Source: Candidatus Denitrolinea symbiosum (GTDB lineage Bacteria > Chloroflexota > Anaerolineae > Anaerolineales > Villigracilaceae). Taken from it: a DNA stretch of 64,000 nt. The stretch spans positions 558,001-622,000 of the forward strand of contig BLAA01000001.1 in NCBI GenBank assembly GCA_017312345.1, given 5' to 3'. The notes below the pieces were generated by a model that ran no database searches, was not told the DNA's origin, and saw only the letters and a program-made list of their open reading frames with translations. This document shows positions 42,678 through 51,982 of the stretch, in pieces (within the stretch, counting starts at the first letter, position 1; each line of letters opens with the position of its first letter). The position numbers were made by a program, and so were the translations under genes.

Positions 42678-43412
42678 CTATATTTTCTCCACCACCCAAA
42701 AATGGGACAGTCCCAGCCCGCGCAGGGGCGTCTTTTCCAAAAACTGCAAAACGCCGCGCAGGAACTTCCCGAACGCGCCGAAGCGCGCGATGATATTGTC
42801 GTACGCGCCGAAGACGACCGTGCGTTCCACGAAACGGACGGGCAGTCCCGTGAACAGTTTCTCCAGGTCGCGGCGCGAATAGACGCGCACGTGCGGCGCG
42901 AGTCTGTCGCGCCAGGCGCGCGGCAGGTAATTCACCAGCGGGATGTTGCCGAACTTGTACCGTCCGCGCCAGTAGATGCCATGCGTCTCAAAAGGATAGC
43001 CCCGGTTCGGACAAAAGATCACGGCCCGCCCGCCGGGATATAACACGCGGATCATCTCGCGCGCCGCCTCGCGGTCGTCCTGCACATGCTCCAGCACCTC
43101 GTGACTCAGGATCAGGTCGAAGGACTCCGACGGAAACGGGAGACGTTCCCCTGCCGCGTTCAGGATGCGCGGCGAACGCGTCCGCGCCTCGGCCGCGCGG
43201 GCGAAGTCGTACTCCAGCCCGAACACCGTCCCGCCGAGCGCCGCGAGCTTCTCCACATACATCCCCACGCCGCAGCCGTTTTCCAGGACGCGCCCGCGGG
43301 CGCGCGCCCCCGCCGCGCGCAGGATCATCGCCAGGCGGCGGTCCTGTCCGGCGCGCCACACATACGAGGGTTCGCCGCGCAGCGCGGCCTTGTCGAAATC
43401 GCGCTCCGTCAT
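42678..43412 (-). CDS. Class I SAM-dependent methyltransferase
   Basis: 244 aa. SAM-binding motif I reads RVLENGCGVGMYVEKLAALG, followed by the acidic post-I region FGLEYDFARA, then SFDLILSHEVLEHVQDDREA typical of Methyltransf_11. Start at 43412 overlaps the M20 stop as ATGA. Last gene of a four-gene operon. The hydrophobic C-terminal third (HIYWRGRYKF region) resembles enzymes acting on lipid-linked or quinone-type substrates; substrate unknown. Confidence 0.9.
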   Translation of the reverse strand: MTERDFDKAALRGEPSYVWRAGQDRRLAMILRAAGARARGRVLENGCGVGMYVEKLAALGGTVFGLEYDFARAAEARTRSPRILNAAGERLPFPSESFDLILSHEVLEHVQDDREAAREMIRVLYPGGRAVIFCPNRGYPFETHGIYWRGRYKFGNIPLVNYLPRAWRDRLAPHVRVYSRRDLEKLFTGLPVRFVERTVVFGAYDNIIARFGAFGKFLRGVLQFLEKTPLRGLGLSHFWVVEKI

Positions 43413-44536
43413 CGTCTCACCGCAAACGCCTTCTCCGCAAAATCGGCCAGCGCGTTCAGTCCCCGCGCCAGCGGCGCCACATCCACAAATTCGGCGGACG
43501 TGTGCGCGCCGCCGCCGGTCGTCACGCCCATCACCAGCGCGGGCAGGCCGCGGCTGATGGGCGCGTTCGCGTCCGTCGAACCGCCGATGAGACTCGCCTC
43601 GATTCCCTGCGCGCGCAGACATTCGACCGCGCATTGGACGAGCGGATGCGACGCGGGGATCTCCCCGCCCGGCCGCCGTCCGATCGACTCCGCCTCCACG
43701 CGGACGCCGGGGCGGTTCGCGGCTTCGACGAGCGCGTCCACGCCCGCGACGAGATTCGCCAGCGCCAGCGTGGATTCGGAGCGCAGGTCCAATTCGAACG
43801 CGGCCTCCGCCGCGATGGTGTTGATCGAAGTCCCGCCGGAGATCGTCCCCACGTTCAGCGTCGTGCGCGGCGAAGTTGACAGGGACAGCGCCGCGATGCG
43901 CGCCGCGAGATTCGCCAGTTCATGCACCGCCGAAGGCTGGCCGTAATCCGACCAGGCGTGCCCGCCCGCCGTCCGCGCGGAGACGCGGTAACGCTGCACC
44001 GCCATCGCACGATGGTAGACGTGTCCCAGCGCCATCCCCTCGACGACGAGGTAGGCCGTCACGCCCGCGCCGAAGCGCTCCACAACAGCCTTCATGCCGC
44101 GCAGGTCGCCGAGACCTTCTTCGCAGGTATTTGCCGCCAGCCAGAGATCGCCCGGCAGGCGGGCGCCGCGCTCGCGTAGTTTCCACACGAGGCCGAGGAG
44201 CGCCGCGACGCCCACCGAGTTGTCGCCGATGCCTGGGCCGTGGATCCGCTCCGGGTCGCGCGTGAGGCGCAGGTCGGTCCCGCGCGGGAACACGGTGTCG
44301 AGGTGCGCGCTGACGACCAGCGGCGGCGCGTCCCCGCCGGGAATCCGCCCGAAGACGTTGCCAGCCGCGTCGGTTCCGACATCCAGCAAACCTTCCGCGA
44401 GGAACCGGGCGCGCACGAATTCCGCGCGCTCGCGTTCGTCGAAGGTCGGCGCGGGGATCTGCTGGATTTGGACAGCCAGTTCGATCACGCGCTCGGTTAT
44501 ATGATTCTGCCGGTCGTTTTCCATAGTTCGTTTCAT
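43409..44536 (-). CDS. M20-family metallopeptidase
   Basis: 375-aa amidohydrolase. Zinc-site motifs: VVSAHLDTVFPRG (His-x-Asp), GPGIGDNSVGVAALLGL (bridging Asp), AANTCEEGLGDLRG (catalytic and metal Glu) and VEGMALGHVYHRA; a later His lies in GGGAHTSAEFVDV. This is closest to the peptidase T/carboxypeptidase G2 subtype. A dimerisation domain lies in the middle (ARTAGGHAWSDYGQPSAVHE). ATGA overlaps on both sides place it in the operon with PfkB and the methyltransferase. Start could also be 12 nt downstream. Confidence 0.92.
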   Translation of the reverse strand: MKRTMENDRQNHITERVIELAVQIQQIPAPTFDERERAEFVRARFLAEGLLDVGTDAAGNVFGRIPGGDAPPLVVSAHLDTVFPRGTDLRLTRDPERIHGPGIGDNSVGVAALLGLVWKLRERGARLPGDLWLAANTCEEGLGDLRGMKAVVERFGAGVTAYLVVEGMALGHVYHRAMAVQRYRVSARTAGGHAWSDYGQPSAVHELANLAARIAALSLSTSPRTTLNVGTISGGTSINTIAAEAAFELDLRSESTLALANLVAGVDALVEAANRPGVRVEAESIGRRPGGEIPASHPLVQCAVECLRAQGIEASLIGGSTDANAPISRGLPALVMGVTTGGGAHTSAEFVDVAPLARGLNALADFAEKAFAVRR

Positions 44537-45531
44537 ACAACCCGGACGGTTTCTCGTAGCGCGTCCAGCCGCGCTTCGACCAGTCCGCGCATGGCGTCGA
44601 GCGGATGGTACGGGCCGGAGCCCTCCACCGCCAGCGAAGCCGAGACGTTGCCGAACAGCGCGCCTTCGAGCGGGTCGAAATTTTTACGGTAGCCCGCTAA
44701 AAAACCGCCGCAGAAGGCGTCGCCCGCGCCGGTGGGGTCCACGAGACGTGCCGGGTAGGCGGGAACTTCCCAGCGGCGTTGGGACACCGCGTCGTAGACC
44801 AGTTGTCCGCGCTCGCCGCATTTGACGATCACGAATTCGCAGCCCCACTGGCCGATGGCCGCGGCCATCTCCCAGGGGTCGCGCGTCTCGCCCCAGAAGA
44901 GGGACGCGAGCTCCTCCAGCGAGGGCAGGAAGGCCGTCAACCCGTGGACGAGGACGCGCGCTTCGCGTTGACGTTCGGGGAGCATCACCGCCGCGGGCGG
45001 GTCGAGGGTGAGGACGCGCATCGCGCCGCTCAGCCGGTCGGTGAACTGCCGCTGTGTGGACAGTTCCAACGGGCAGATGTGCATCGCGTCGGCGTCCGAG
45101 TAATCGGTCGGGAGGTCGGCCAGCTGCGGCGAGGCCGGGTCGGGCGGCGCGCCCGCCGTCTGCGAGTCGGAGCGGAGTCCCAGCAGCGCTTTGGGGAAGG
45201 GAATCCCGCGCTGCGCGAATTGTCCGACTGGGTTCGCGCGCGTGGCCTCGAAGTTTTCGTTGTAGGCGATGAAGGCGCGCTGGTCGAGCGCGCCCTGTTG
45301 GATGCGGATGCCGCGCGTGTCCCAGCCGCGGCTCGCCAGGTCTTTCAGCCATTGGCGCGGCAGGTCTTCTCCGGCGCGTCCCACCAGCCCGACGCGCTTT
45401 TCCCACACGCCCAGCCCGCCGGCGGCGTAGAGGAGGTTTCCGCCGGGAGAATCGAGCCGGGGCGCGCCGACGGGCGGGAGCAGGTATTCGCGTCGGATCT
45501 GGCCGACCAGGACAAAAAAGGACGGATTCAT
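44533..45531 (-). CDS. PfkB-family carbohydrate/nucleoside kinase
   Basis: 332-aa ribokinase-fold sugar kinase. Signature 2 reads DPTGAGDAFCGGFLAG, with the catalytic Asp in GAGD. An N-terminal Gly-rich SPGGNLLYAAGGLGVWEKRV and FIVKCGERGQLVYD are typical. The start is 17 nt after the histidine kinase stop. It lies between a signal-transduction kinase and a peptidase gene in one operon; the sugar is not evident. Confidence 0.92.
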   Translation of the reverse strand: MNPSFFVLVGQIRREYLLPPVGAPRLDSPGGNLLYAAGGLGVWEKRVGLVGRAGEDLPRQWLKDLASRGWDTRGIRIQQGALDQRAFIAYNENFEATRANPVGQFAQRGIPFPKALLGLRSDSQTAGAPPDPASPQLADLPTDYSDADAMHICPLELSTQRQFTDRLSGAMRVLTLDPPAAVMLPERQREARVLVHGLTAFLPSLEELASLFWGETRDPWEMAAAIGQWGCEFVIVKCGERGQLVYDAVSQRRWEVPAYPARLVDPTGAGDAFCGGFLAGYRKNFDPLEGALFGNVSASLAVEGSGPYHPLDAMRGLVEARLDALRETVRVV

Positions 45532-45548
45532 GAATTGTGGATTTCCGC

Positions 45549-46796
45549 CTAGGAAATAAAAACCTTCTCGGCCGCGCTGGCTTGCGAGGCGTTGATCGGG
45601 AGCAGGAAAATGAAGCGGCTTCCCTGTCCCTCCACGCTTTCGGCCCAGATGCGTCCGCCGTGCATTTCCACCATGGCTTTGGCAACCGAGAGTCCCAGTC
45701 CCATACCGCCGTACCGCCGCGTGAGGTGATTCTCCACCTGATAAAACCGCTCGAAGACGCGCGTCAGGTCGGACGCGGGGATGCCGATGCCGTCGTCCGC
45801 GACCGAGACCTTGACGTAGCCCGGCACCGCCTCCACGCTGACGAGGACGTGCCCGCCGGGTTCGGTGAACGTGATGGCGTTGCGCACCAGGTGGCTGAGC
45901 GCCACCTCGATCTTGCCCGCTTCGCCCTCCGCCGTCAGCGGGGATGACGGCGCGGCGAGGCACAGGTCCACGCCTTTGCGCCGCGCCTCCTCGTGGAACG
46001 ATTCGACCACGTCCTGCGCGAGCCGCGTCATCACGACCTGTTTCTGCCGGACGCGCGCCGCGCCGCTCTGGTAGTTGTCCACGCTGGAGAGATTGTCCAC
46101 GATCTCTTTCAGCCGCGTGGCGTTGCGGATGATGAGATCCAACTGCTCGTGATATTTCTTGTCCGTCAATTCGCGCAGGAAGGTGGCGTGACCGAGGATC
46201 AGCCCGAGGGGAGTCCGCAGCTCGTGGGAGGCGATGGCGATGAAGTCGGCCTTGAGACGTTCCAGGCTGGAGGTCTCCGCCTGCAGGCGTTCGATCTGTT
46301 TTTGCAATTCGCTTTCGTGGATGGAGAAGGCCGCCAGCGCGGCGAGGGTCTCCAGCACGGCGATGTCTTCCTCGGTATATTCGCCCTTCCTTTTGTTGAC
46401 CGCTTCCAGCACGCCGAGCGGGCCGCCGCGGAACATGAGCGGCGCGGCCAGGATGGAGCGGGTGCGCGCGCCGGTCAGGCGGTCCACTTCCTTGTAGTGA
46501 CGCTTGTCGTGCGCGGTGTTCTGCACCAACAGCGGCTCGGCGTGACGGAACACCCAGCCGGCCGCGCTGCCTTCGAGCGGCACCTGCACCCCGCGCAGGA
46601 ACTGCAGCTGCTCGGGCGGCGCGGCGATGAAGAGCAGGTTGTCCGTCCCGGATTCGTAGCGCAGGATGGAGGCCGATTCGCTCGAAGTGAGTTCGCAGAC
46701 CTCCTCCACCACAGATTGCATGAACGCGTCGAACTCCAGGGACGCGCCCAGGGTCTGGACTACGGTCAGGAGGCGGTTGATGCGTTCGATGTCCAT
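45549..46796 (-). CDS. Soluble GAF-domain sensor histidine kinase
   Basis: 415 aa, no membrane segment. GAF domain at about 10-160 (QSVVEEVCELTSSESASILR, then VQNTAHDKRHYKEVDR). Phospho-acceptor His191 in ASHELRTPLGLILGH. ATPase: N-box SHLVRNAITFTEPGGH, G1 VADDGIGIPASDL, F-box RFYQVENH and G2 GGMGLGLSVAK. The expected partner regulator is not adjacent. A TATAAT box lies about 15 nt before the ATG, so the leader is very short. First gene of the operon down to 42678. Confidence 0.94.
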   Translation of the reverse strand: MDIERINRLLTVVQTLGASLEFDAFMQSVVEEVCELTSSESASILRYESGTDNLLFIAAPPEQLQFLRGVQVPLEGSAAGWVFRHAEPLLVQNTAHDKRHYKEVDRLTGARTRSILAAPLMFRGGPLGVLEAVNKRKGEYTEEDIAVLETLAALAAFSIHESELQKQIERLQAETSSLERLKADFIAIASHELRTPLGLILGHATFLRELTDKKYHEQLDLIIRNATRLKEIVDNLSSVDNYQSGAARVRQKQVVMTRLAQDVVESFHEEARRKGVDLCLAAPSSPLTAEGEAGKIEVALSHLVRNAITFTEPGGHVLVSVEAVPGYVKVSVADDGIGIPASDLTRVFERFYQVENHLTRRYGGMGLGLSVAKAMVEMHGGRIWAESVEGQGSRFIFLLPINASQASAAEKVFIS

Positions 46797-46925
46797 AAGA
46801 TGCCCGCGCAGATTATACTTGAGGGCCGGTAAGATGTTGCCTTTTTGAGGCCGTCAATTGATGGAATGCCCGTCTCGAAACCGTGTAAAATGGAGACCTG
46901 CAAAACATATTTCAAGGAGATTTAA

Positions 46926-48011
46926 ATGTCGCCAAAAAAAGTTCGCGTTGCCGTCATCGGAGTCGGCAATTGCGCCTCCTCGCTCGTGCAGGGAGTGGAA
47001 TATTACAAGAACGCCAAAGACAACGACGTCATCCCCGGAATCATGCACGCCCGCCTGGGCGGATACCACATCCGCGACGTGGAATTCACCCTCGGCATTG
47101 ACGTCAACATCACCAAGGTCGGCAAGGACCTCTCGGATGCCATCTTTGCCGAGCCGAACAACACCTACAAATTCTGCGACGTTCCGAACCTGAACGTCCC
47201 AGTCGTGCGCGGCATGACCCACGACGGCCTCGGAAAATACCTCTCGCAGATCGTCGTCAAGGCGCCCGGTCCAACGGCGGACATCGGAAAACTGCTCAAA
47301 GAGACGAAGACCGACGTGGTGGTCAACTTCCTGCCGGTCGGCTCCGAGATGGCGACGAAGTGGTACGTGGAACAGGCCCTGGAGGCCGGCTGCGCCTTCG
47401 TCAACGGTATCCCGGTCTTCATCGCCTCGTCCGAATACTGGTCGAAGCGCTTCCGCGACGCCAAACTCCCCATCCTCGGCGACGACATCAAATCGCAGGT
47501 CGGCGCGACCATCGTCCACCGCGCCCTCACCACCCTGTTCGTGGACCGCGGCGTGCGCGTGGACCGCACCTATCAACTGAACTTCGGCGGCAACACCGAC
47601 TTCCTCAACATGCTCGAACGCGAACGCCTCGAAAGCAAGAAGATCTCCAAGACCAACGCGGTCACCTCGATGCTGCCCTACAAACTCGATCCCGATAACG
47701 TGCACGTCGGCCCCTCGGACCATGTGCCGTGGCTGACCGACCGCAAGTGGTGCTACATCCGCATGGAAGGCACCACCTTCGGCGACGTGCCTCTCAACGC
47801 CGAGGTTAAACTCGAAGTGTGGGACAGTCCCAACTCGGCGGGCGTGATGATAGACGCCATCCGCTGCGCCAAGCTTGCCCTCGACCGCGGCCTGAGCGGA
47901 CCGATCGTCGGCCCCTCCTCCTACTTCTTCAAGACGCCGCCCAAACAATTCCGCGACGACGTCTGCCGCGAAAAAGTGGAAGCGTTCATCAAGGGAGAGA
48001 GCGACGAATAG
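46926..48011 (+). CDS. ino1: Inositol-1-phosphate (myo-inositol-3-phosphate) synthase
   Basis: 361 aa, converts glucose-6-phosphate to inositol phosphate with NAD, the entry to inositol lipids and compatible solutes. The NAD loop is [16 protein letters not shown]. The central [32 protein letters not shown] and [14 protein letters not shown] (catalytic Lys) segments match the actinobacterial-type short synthase. AAGGAG lies before the ATG and a TAAAAT box is near 46887. Inositol lipids are unusual in bacteria but known in this group. Confidence 0.95.
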   Translation: MSPKKVRVAVIGVGNCASSLVQGVEYYKNAKDNDVIPGIMHARLGGYHIRDVEFTLGIDVNITKVGKDLSDAIFAEPNNTYKFCDVPNLNVPVVRGMTHDGLGKYLSQIVVKAPGPTADIGKLLKETKTDVVVNFLPVGSEMATKWYVEQALEAGCAFVNGIPVFIASSEYWSKRFRDAKLPILGDDIKSQVGATIVHRALTTLFVDRGVRVDRTYQLNFGGNTDFLNMLERERLESKKISKTNAVTSMLPYKLDPDNVHVGPSDHVPWLTDRKWCYIRMEGTTFGDVPLNAEVKLEVWDSPNSAGVMIDAIRCAKLALDRGLSGPIVGPSSYFFKTPPKQFRDDVCREKVEAFIKGESDE

Positions 48012-48077
48012 GCGGCTATAAGTTGCATGTTGCCAGTTACACGTTACGAGTTACGTAACTTGTAACTCGTATCCCCC

Positions 48078-49265
48078 ATGACGAAACGAATCTTTCTCAC
48101 GCTGCTCCTCTTTGCGAGCATCATCTCCGCCTGCTCGCCCGCGTCGACTCCCGCCCCGACCGTGGACGCGAACGCCGCCATGACGCAGGCCTTCGCCACG
48201 GTCAACGCCGCGCTGACCGCGACCGCCTCCGCGTCCGCGCCCGAAGCGCCAACCGAAACGCCCGTCCCGTCCGCCACGCCGACGCGTAGCGGCCCGCCGC
48301 CTGAGTTGCCGCCCGCGTATCGGTCGGGCGCGTTGAATCCGCTCGATACGCCGCACACGTACATTTCCGACTCGTGCCAATATCTGCGCGCCAAATGGGA
48401 CCCGAACAACAGCGCGCCTGGCACGATCGTGATGGCGATCATGTTTCACAGCATCGAACAGGGTGTGCAGAGTTCGTCCAATCCCATGCACATTGGTTCG
48501 GGCGATTTCAAGCGCCTGATGAAGAATCTGCACGACTTCGGCTTTCAGGCCATCACTGCCAGCCAACTGGCCGACTTTCTCGATACCAACGCGAAGATCC
48601 CCGCCCGCTCGGTGATTCTGATTCAAGATGACCGTCACTCCGCGGAAAATTACAACGACTGGTTCCGCCCGTATTGGCAGGAGTTGGGATGGCCGGTGGT
48701 GAACGCGTGGATCAGTTTCGACGATAGCATTCGCGCCCGCATCCTTGCGGAAAATATCGCGCTGGGGCAGGAAGGCCTCGTGGATTTCCAATCGCACGGG
48801 ACGATCCACAACATCAACATGACCGACGCCTCGAGCGACGAGTACATCCGCAGTGAGCTTCAGGGATCGGTGACCGACCTCGAGCAGAACTTTGGCAAGA
48901 AGCCCGTCGCCATCATCTGGCCTGGCGGCGGATTCGGAATCCGCCCCGTGCAGATCGCGCGCGAATTTGGTTTCCGCATCGGCTTCACCACGCACCCGCG
49001 CGGACCGATTATGTTCAACTGGATTCCGCTGGCCGATGCAGACGATCCCGGCCGCCCCGCCTACGTTTCGGAGGGATACGTCAACGACCCGCGCATGGTG
49101 TTGCCGCGCTACTGGCCTTCGCAGGTGCTGGCAAACCTGGACACCGTCCGCATCATCGGCAACGAGGCCGCCGCCTACGCCGGGCAGAACAAGGCCGTCG
49201 AGTTGGACTACTACGACATCGTCTGCGCGCCGACGCTGGGGCCGATCCCCGCCCTCGCCCCGTAG
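48078..49265 (+). CDS. Polysaccharide-deacetylase-like lipoprotein
   Basis: 395 aa. Lipoprotein signal with lipobox IISAC, then an Ala/Thr/Pro linker (to about residue 85). The rest resembles a NodB-type carbohydrate esterase: MAIMFHSIEQG start, ILIQDDRHS (the Asp pair), VDFQSHGTIHNIN (His site) and VAIIWPGGGFG. The second His of the usual HxxxH is displaced, so activity is uncertain. Exported; likely acts on envelope glycans. Confidence 0.87.
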   Translation: MTKRIFLTLLLFASIISACSPASTPAPTVDANAAMTQAFATVNAALTATASASAPEAPTETPVPSATPTRSGPPPELPPAYRSGALNPLDTPHTYISDSCQYLRAKWDPNNSAPGTIVMAIMFHSIEQGVQSSSNPMHIGSGDFKRLMKNLHDFGFQAITASQLADFLDTNAKIPARSVILIQDDRHSAENYNDWFRPYWQELGWPVVNAWISFDDSIRARILAENIALGQEGLVDFQSHGTIHNINMTDASSDEYIRSELQGSVTDLEQNFGKKPVAIIWPGGGFGIRPVQIAREFGFRIGFTTHPRGPIMFNWIPLADADDPGRPAYVSEGYVNDPRMVLPRYWPSQVLANLDTVRIIGNEAAAYAGQNKAVELDYYDIVCAPTLGPIPALAP

Positions 49266-49298
49266 AAATTCTCCCATCCCATTTTGGAGCGTTACGCC

Positions 49299-49640
49299 AT
49301 GAGCGACTGCATCTTCTGTAAAATCGTGCAAGGCGAGTTCAAATCAGACCTGGTCCACCGCGACGAGCATGTGACCGTCTTCCGCGACATCCGTCCCGCC
49401 GCGCCGACTCACCTCCTCATCGTCCCCAACCGCCACATCGCCTCGGTCAACGACCTGGAGAAATCCGACGCGGCGCTGGTCGGACACATGTTCGTCGTCG
49501 CGAAGCAGGTCGCCGCGCAGCAGGGACTCGCCGAGAGCGGCTACCGTCTCATCGTCAACACCGGCGCGGAGGGCGGGCAGACCGTCTTCCACCTGCACTT
49601 GCATCTGCTCGGCGGACGTCAGATGCTGGCGTTGGGATAA
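49299..49640 (+). CDS. HIT-family nucleotide hydrolase
   Basis: 113 aa. The family signature HLHLHLLGG closes the protein; the N-terminus has the zinc-type CIFCKIVQGE and FRDIRPAAPTHLLIVPNRHI. Acts on AMP-NH2 or dinucleoside polyphosphates in relatives (Hint group). The start at 49299 follows GGAG by 9 nt; an ATG 15 nt upstream lies within the ribosome site. Confidence 0.96.
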   Translation: MSDCIFCKIVQGEFKSDLVHRDEHVTVFRDIRPAAPTHLLIVPNRHIASVNDLEKSDAALVGHMFVVAKQVAAQQGLAESGYRLIVNTGAEGGQTVFHLHLHLLGGRQMLALG

Positions 49641-49644
49641 AAAA

Positions 49645-49669
49645 TAGAGCGAGAAAATCTCTCGCTCTA
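49645..49669. repeat. Dispersed hairpin, GTAGAGCG family
   Basis: Arms TAGAGCGAGA / TCTCGCTCTA around a 5-nt loop, between the convergent HIT and LysM genes, immediately after the HIT stop. Confidence 0.85.
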
Positions 49670-49679
49670 CCGTTATCGG

Positions 49680-50522
49680 CTATCTGCGTCCCAGCCGGCT
49701 GGGCGGCTTTCTGGCCCGCATGGCGTACCAGCCCAACCCCATTCCCCCCAGCAAAAGGAGCGCGCCCAAAATTCCCGCCCACGGAATGACGCGCCCGCCA
49801 TCCGTCGGCGCGGGTTCCGCCGGCGCGGCCTGCACGCTCTTGGACTGCGCGCCGAAATCCACAAAGGCCAGGTCGCCGGCCTGAACGTCCAGTTTGTAGG
49901 ACATTTCGCGGGTGGGATTGTATCCTTCGGGGATGGCAACGCTGATATTGTACGTCCCCGCCGGGACGTCGGTGAAGCAGGCCTGGACCGGCTCCTGGTC
50001 CGCGTCGAAGGCGTTGACCGTGCTTTGCGTTTGCGAATACATGCCGTTCACGTCGGTCATGCTGACCTCGCCCCCGGCCAGCCCAGACTCGGCCGTCTCG
50101 CGCAGGCCGTTCCCGTTGATGTCGTCGAAGAGCAGGATGCAGACCTGGGTCGTCCCCGTGAAAGGCGTGGGCGTGGGCAGGGGCGCGGTGGGCGTGGGGG
50201 AAGGCCCTGGCGTGGGCGTGTAGGCGGCCGGGCCGCCGATCCCGATCAGCAGCTGCATGCCCGCCGTAAGGTCGGAGCAGTCCGCGCTCAACTGGGGATT
50301 CTGACCATACAACTGATCCAATGTCAGCCCATTCAAGGCCGCGATGCTGATGCAGTTGTCGCCCTCCTTGACGATGTAGATGATGCGTCCGTCTGGCATG
50401 GGCGTGGGCGTGGCGTATTGCGGAAGCTGCAGCGGGGGCGAGGCCTGCGCGGGAAGCGCCAACCCGAAGAAAACGACGACGGCGGCGAACAGGCTTGAAA
50501 GTAGAAGGAAACGTCGGTTCAT
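49680..50522 (-). CDS. Secreted LysM protein with SdrD-like domain and C-terminal anchor
   Basis: 280 aa. Signal peptide (FLLLSSLFAAVVVFFGLALP, cut near AQASP). LysM domain at about 48-95 (IVKEGDNCISIAALNGLTLD). A Thr/Pro linker, then a Sdr B-type beta domain with acidic repeats (LLFDDINGNGLRETAESGLA; FTDVPAGTYNISVAIPEGYN). A terminal membrane helix (WAGILGALLLLGGMGLGWY) carries a basic tail. The start at 50522 is supported by a TATAAT box ending 7 nt before it (leaderless). Confidence 0.88.
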   Translation of the reverse strand: MNRRFLLLSSLFAAVVVFFGLALPAQASPPLQLPQYATPTPMPDGRIIYIVKEGDNCISIAALNGLTLDQLYGQNPQLSADCSDLTAGMQLLIGIGGPAAYTPTPGPSPTPTAPLPTPTPFTGTTQVCILLFDDINGNGLRETAESGLAGGEVSMTDVNGMYSQTQSTVNAFDADQEPVQACFTDVPAGTYNISVAIPEGYNPTREMSYKLDVQAGDLAFVDFGAQSKSVQAAPAEPAPTDGGRVIPWAGILGALLLLGGMGLGWYAMRARKPPSRLGRR

Positions 50523-50544
50523 TGTCTGGATTATACACTGACAA

Positions 50545-50591
50545 AAACCCGTTTTTCGGCAGAAAACGGGTTTGGGCGCGTCTGATATAAT
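50545..50591. promoter_or_regulatory. Intergenic hairpin and purA -10 region
   Basis: Between divergent genes: an 11-bp stem AAACCCGTTTT / AAAACGGGTTT (50545-50573) and, just after it, TATAAT at 50586-50591 for purA, which then has a leader with AGGAGG. The hairpin could insulate the two promoters. Confidence 0.55.
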
Positions 50592-50612
50592 CCAGTCACC
50601 GCAGGAGGTCGC

Positions 50613-51902
50613 ATGTCTTTGAATATCGTCGTCGGCGCCCAGTGGGGCGATGAGGGGAAGGGGCGCATCGTGGATTACCTGGCCGCGGGGGCCGATTATG
50701 TGGCGCGCTACAACGGCGGCGACAACGCCGGGCATACCGTTACCGTGGGCGGAAAGATCTTCAAACTGCATCTCGTCCCTTCGGGCATTGTCCATCCGCA
50801 CACCACCGCCGTGATGGGAAACGGCATGGTCGTCAACCCGCGCACGCTCCTCGATGAGATGACCGCCCTGCGCTCGGCGGGCGTGTCCATCGCTCCCCAG
50901 CGCATGCACATCTCGCCCGCTGCGCATCTCATCACGCCCGCCCACCGCGCATTGGATAACGCCAACGAAGCCGCGCGCGGCTCCAGCCGGATCGGCACAA
51001 CGGGACGCGGCATCGGTCCCGCCTACATGGACAAGGCCGCGCGCCGCGGCCTGCGGATGGCCGACCTGCTCGCGCCAGACTTCGCCGAGCGGCTGCGCGC
51101 CCACCTGCTCGATTCCAACCGCGCCCTCAACCTGCTCTCCGCTCCCGAACTGGAGGTGGAAGCCGAGGCCGAATCCTACCTCGACGCGACCTCGCGCCTG
51201 GCCCTCTACATCCGCGATGTGGCGCTGGAACTCGCGCTGGCCCTCAAGCAGGGACAGACCGTCCTTGCCGAGGGCGCGCAGGGAACGCTGCTCGACCTCG
51301 ACCACGGCACCTATCCGTTCGTGACGAGTTCCGCCACCGTCGCGCCCGCCGCGCTGACCGGGCTCGGGCTGGGAATCGCCGCGGCGCGCGAAGCGCGCGT
51401 GCTGGGCGTGACGAAAGCCTTCCAGACGCGCGTCGGCTCGGGGCCGTTCGTCACCGAACTGGAAGGGGAGATGGCCGACCGTCTGCGCGGCACCGGCGCC
51501 AACCCGTGGGATGAATTCGGGACGACGACCGGCCGTCCGCGCCGCGTGGGTTGGCTGGACGGCGTCCTGCTGCGCTACGCGGTGCGCGTCAACGGGCTGA
51601 CCGACCTCATCATCACCAAATTGGACATTCTCTCCGGGCTGAGCAAGATCCAGCTTTGCACCGGTTATATCGTCAACAACGCGCTCATCCACGACCTGCC
51701 CGGCGGCGCGGACGGGCTTTCTGCCTGCGCCCCGGTCTACGAGGAATTCCCCGGCTGGCGGGCGGATATCACGAGGGTCCGCCGCTGGAAGGACCTGCCG
51801 AAGAACGCGCAAAAATACCTGGAACGCATCAGCGCGCTGGCTGAGACGCCGATCAAGTCGGTGTCGCTGGGTCCGGAGCGGGAACAGATATTGGAAGTGT
51901 AG
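50613..51902 (+). CDS. purA: Adenylosuccinate synthetase
   Basis: 429 aa; forms adenylosuccinate from IMP, aspartate and GTP, the first committed AMP step. N-terminal P-loop GAQWGDEGKGRIVDYLA, IMP loop VARYNGGDNAGHTVTVG, GTTGRGIGPAYMDKAARRGL and the C-terminal GTTTGRPRRVGWLDGV are all intact. AGGAGG site 4 nt before ATG. Confidence 0.98.
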   Translation: MSLNIVVGAQWGDEGKGRIVDYLAAGADYVARYNGGDNAGHTVTVGGKIFKLHLVPSGIVHPHTTAVMGNGMVVNPRTLLDEMTALRSAGVSIAPQRMHISPAAHLITPAHRALDNANEAARGSSRIGTTGRGIGPAYMDKAARRGLRMADLLAPDFAERLRAHLLDSNRALNLLSAPELEVEAEAESYLDATSRLALYIRDVALELALALKQGQTVLAEGAQGTLLDLDHGTYPFVTSSATVAPAALTGLGLGIAAAREARVLGVTKAFQTRVGSGPFVTELEGEMADRLRGTGANPWDEFGTTTGRPRRVGWLDGVLLRYAVRVNGLTDLIITKLDILSGLSKIQLCTGYIVNNALIHDLPGGADGLSACAPVYEEFPGWRADITRVRRWKDLPKNAQKYLERISALAETPIKSVSLGPEREQILEV

Positions 51903-51948
51903 CCTGTGTCTGGGGGGAGTTTCGACGCGGCGGCTTTTTTATGGTTCT

Positions 51949-51982
51949 GTCCGCGTCATCCGTGTATTTAAGAAACAGTCTC
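51949..51982 (-). repeat. Dispersed repeat, copy 2 (inverted)
   Basis: Minus-strand reading begins GAGACTGTTTCTTAAATACA and matches 21953-21986 with only about three differences; 30 kb apart, opposite orientation. Confidence 0.8.

Noticed and set aside
50523-51812. Very long minus-strand reading frame continuing upstream from the LysM gene across purA
   Set aside because: It is the antisense of purA; the signal peptide and leaderless promoter place the true start at 50522.
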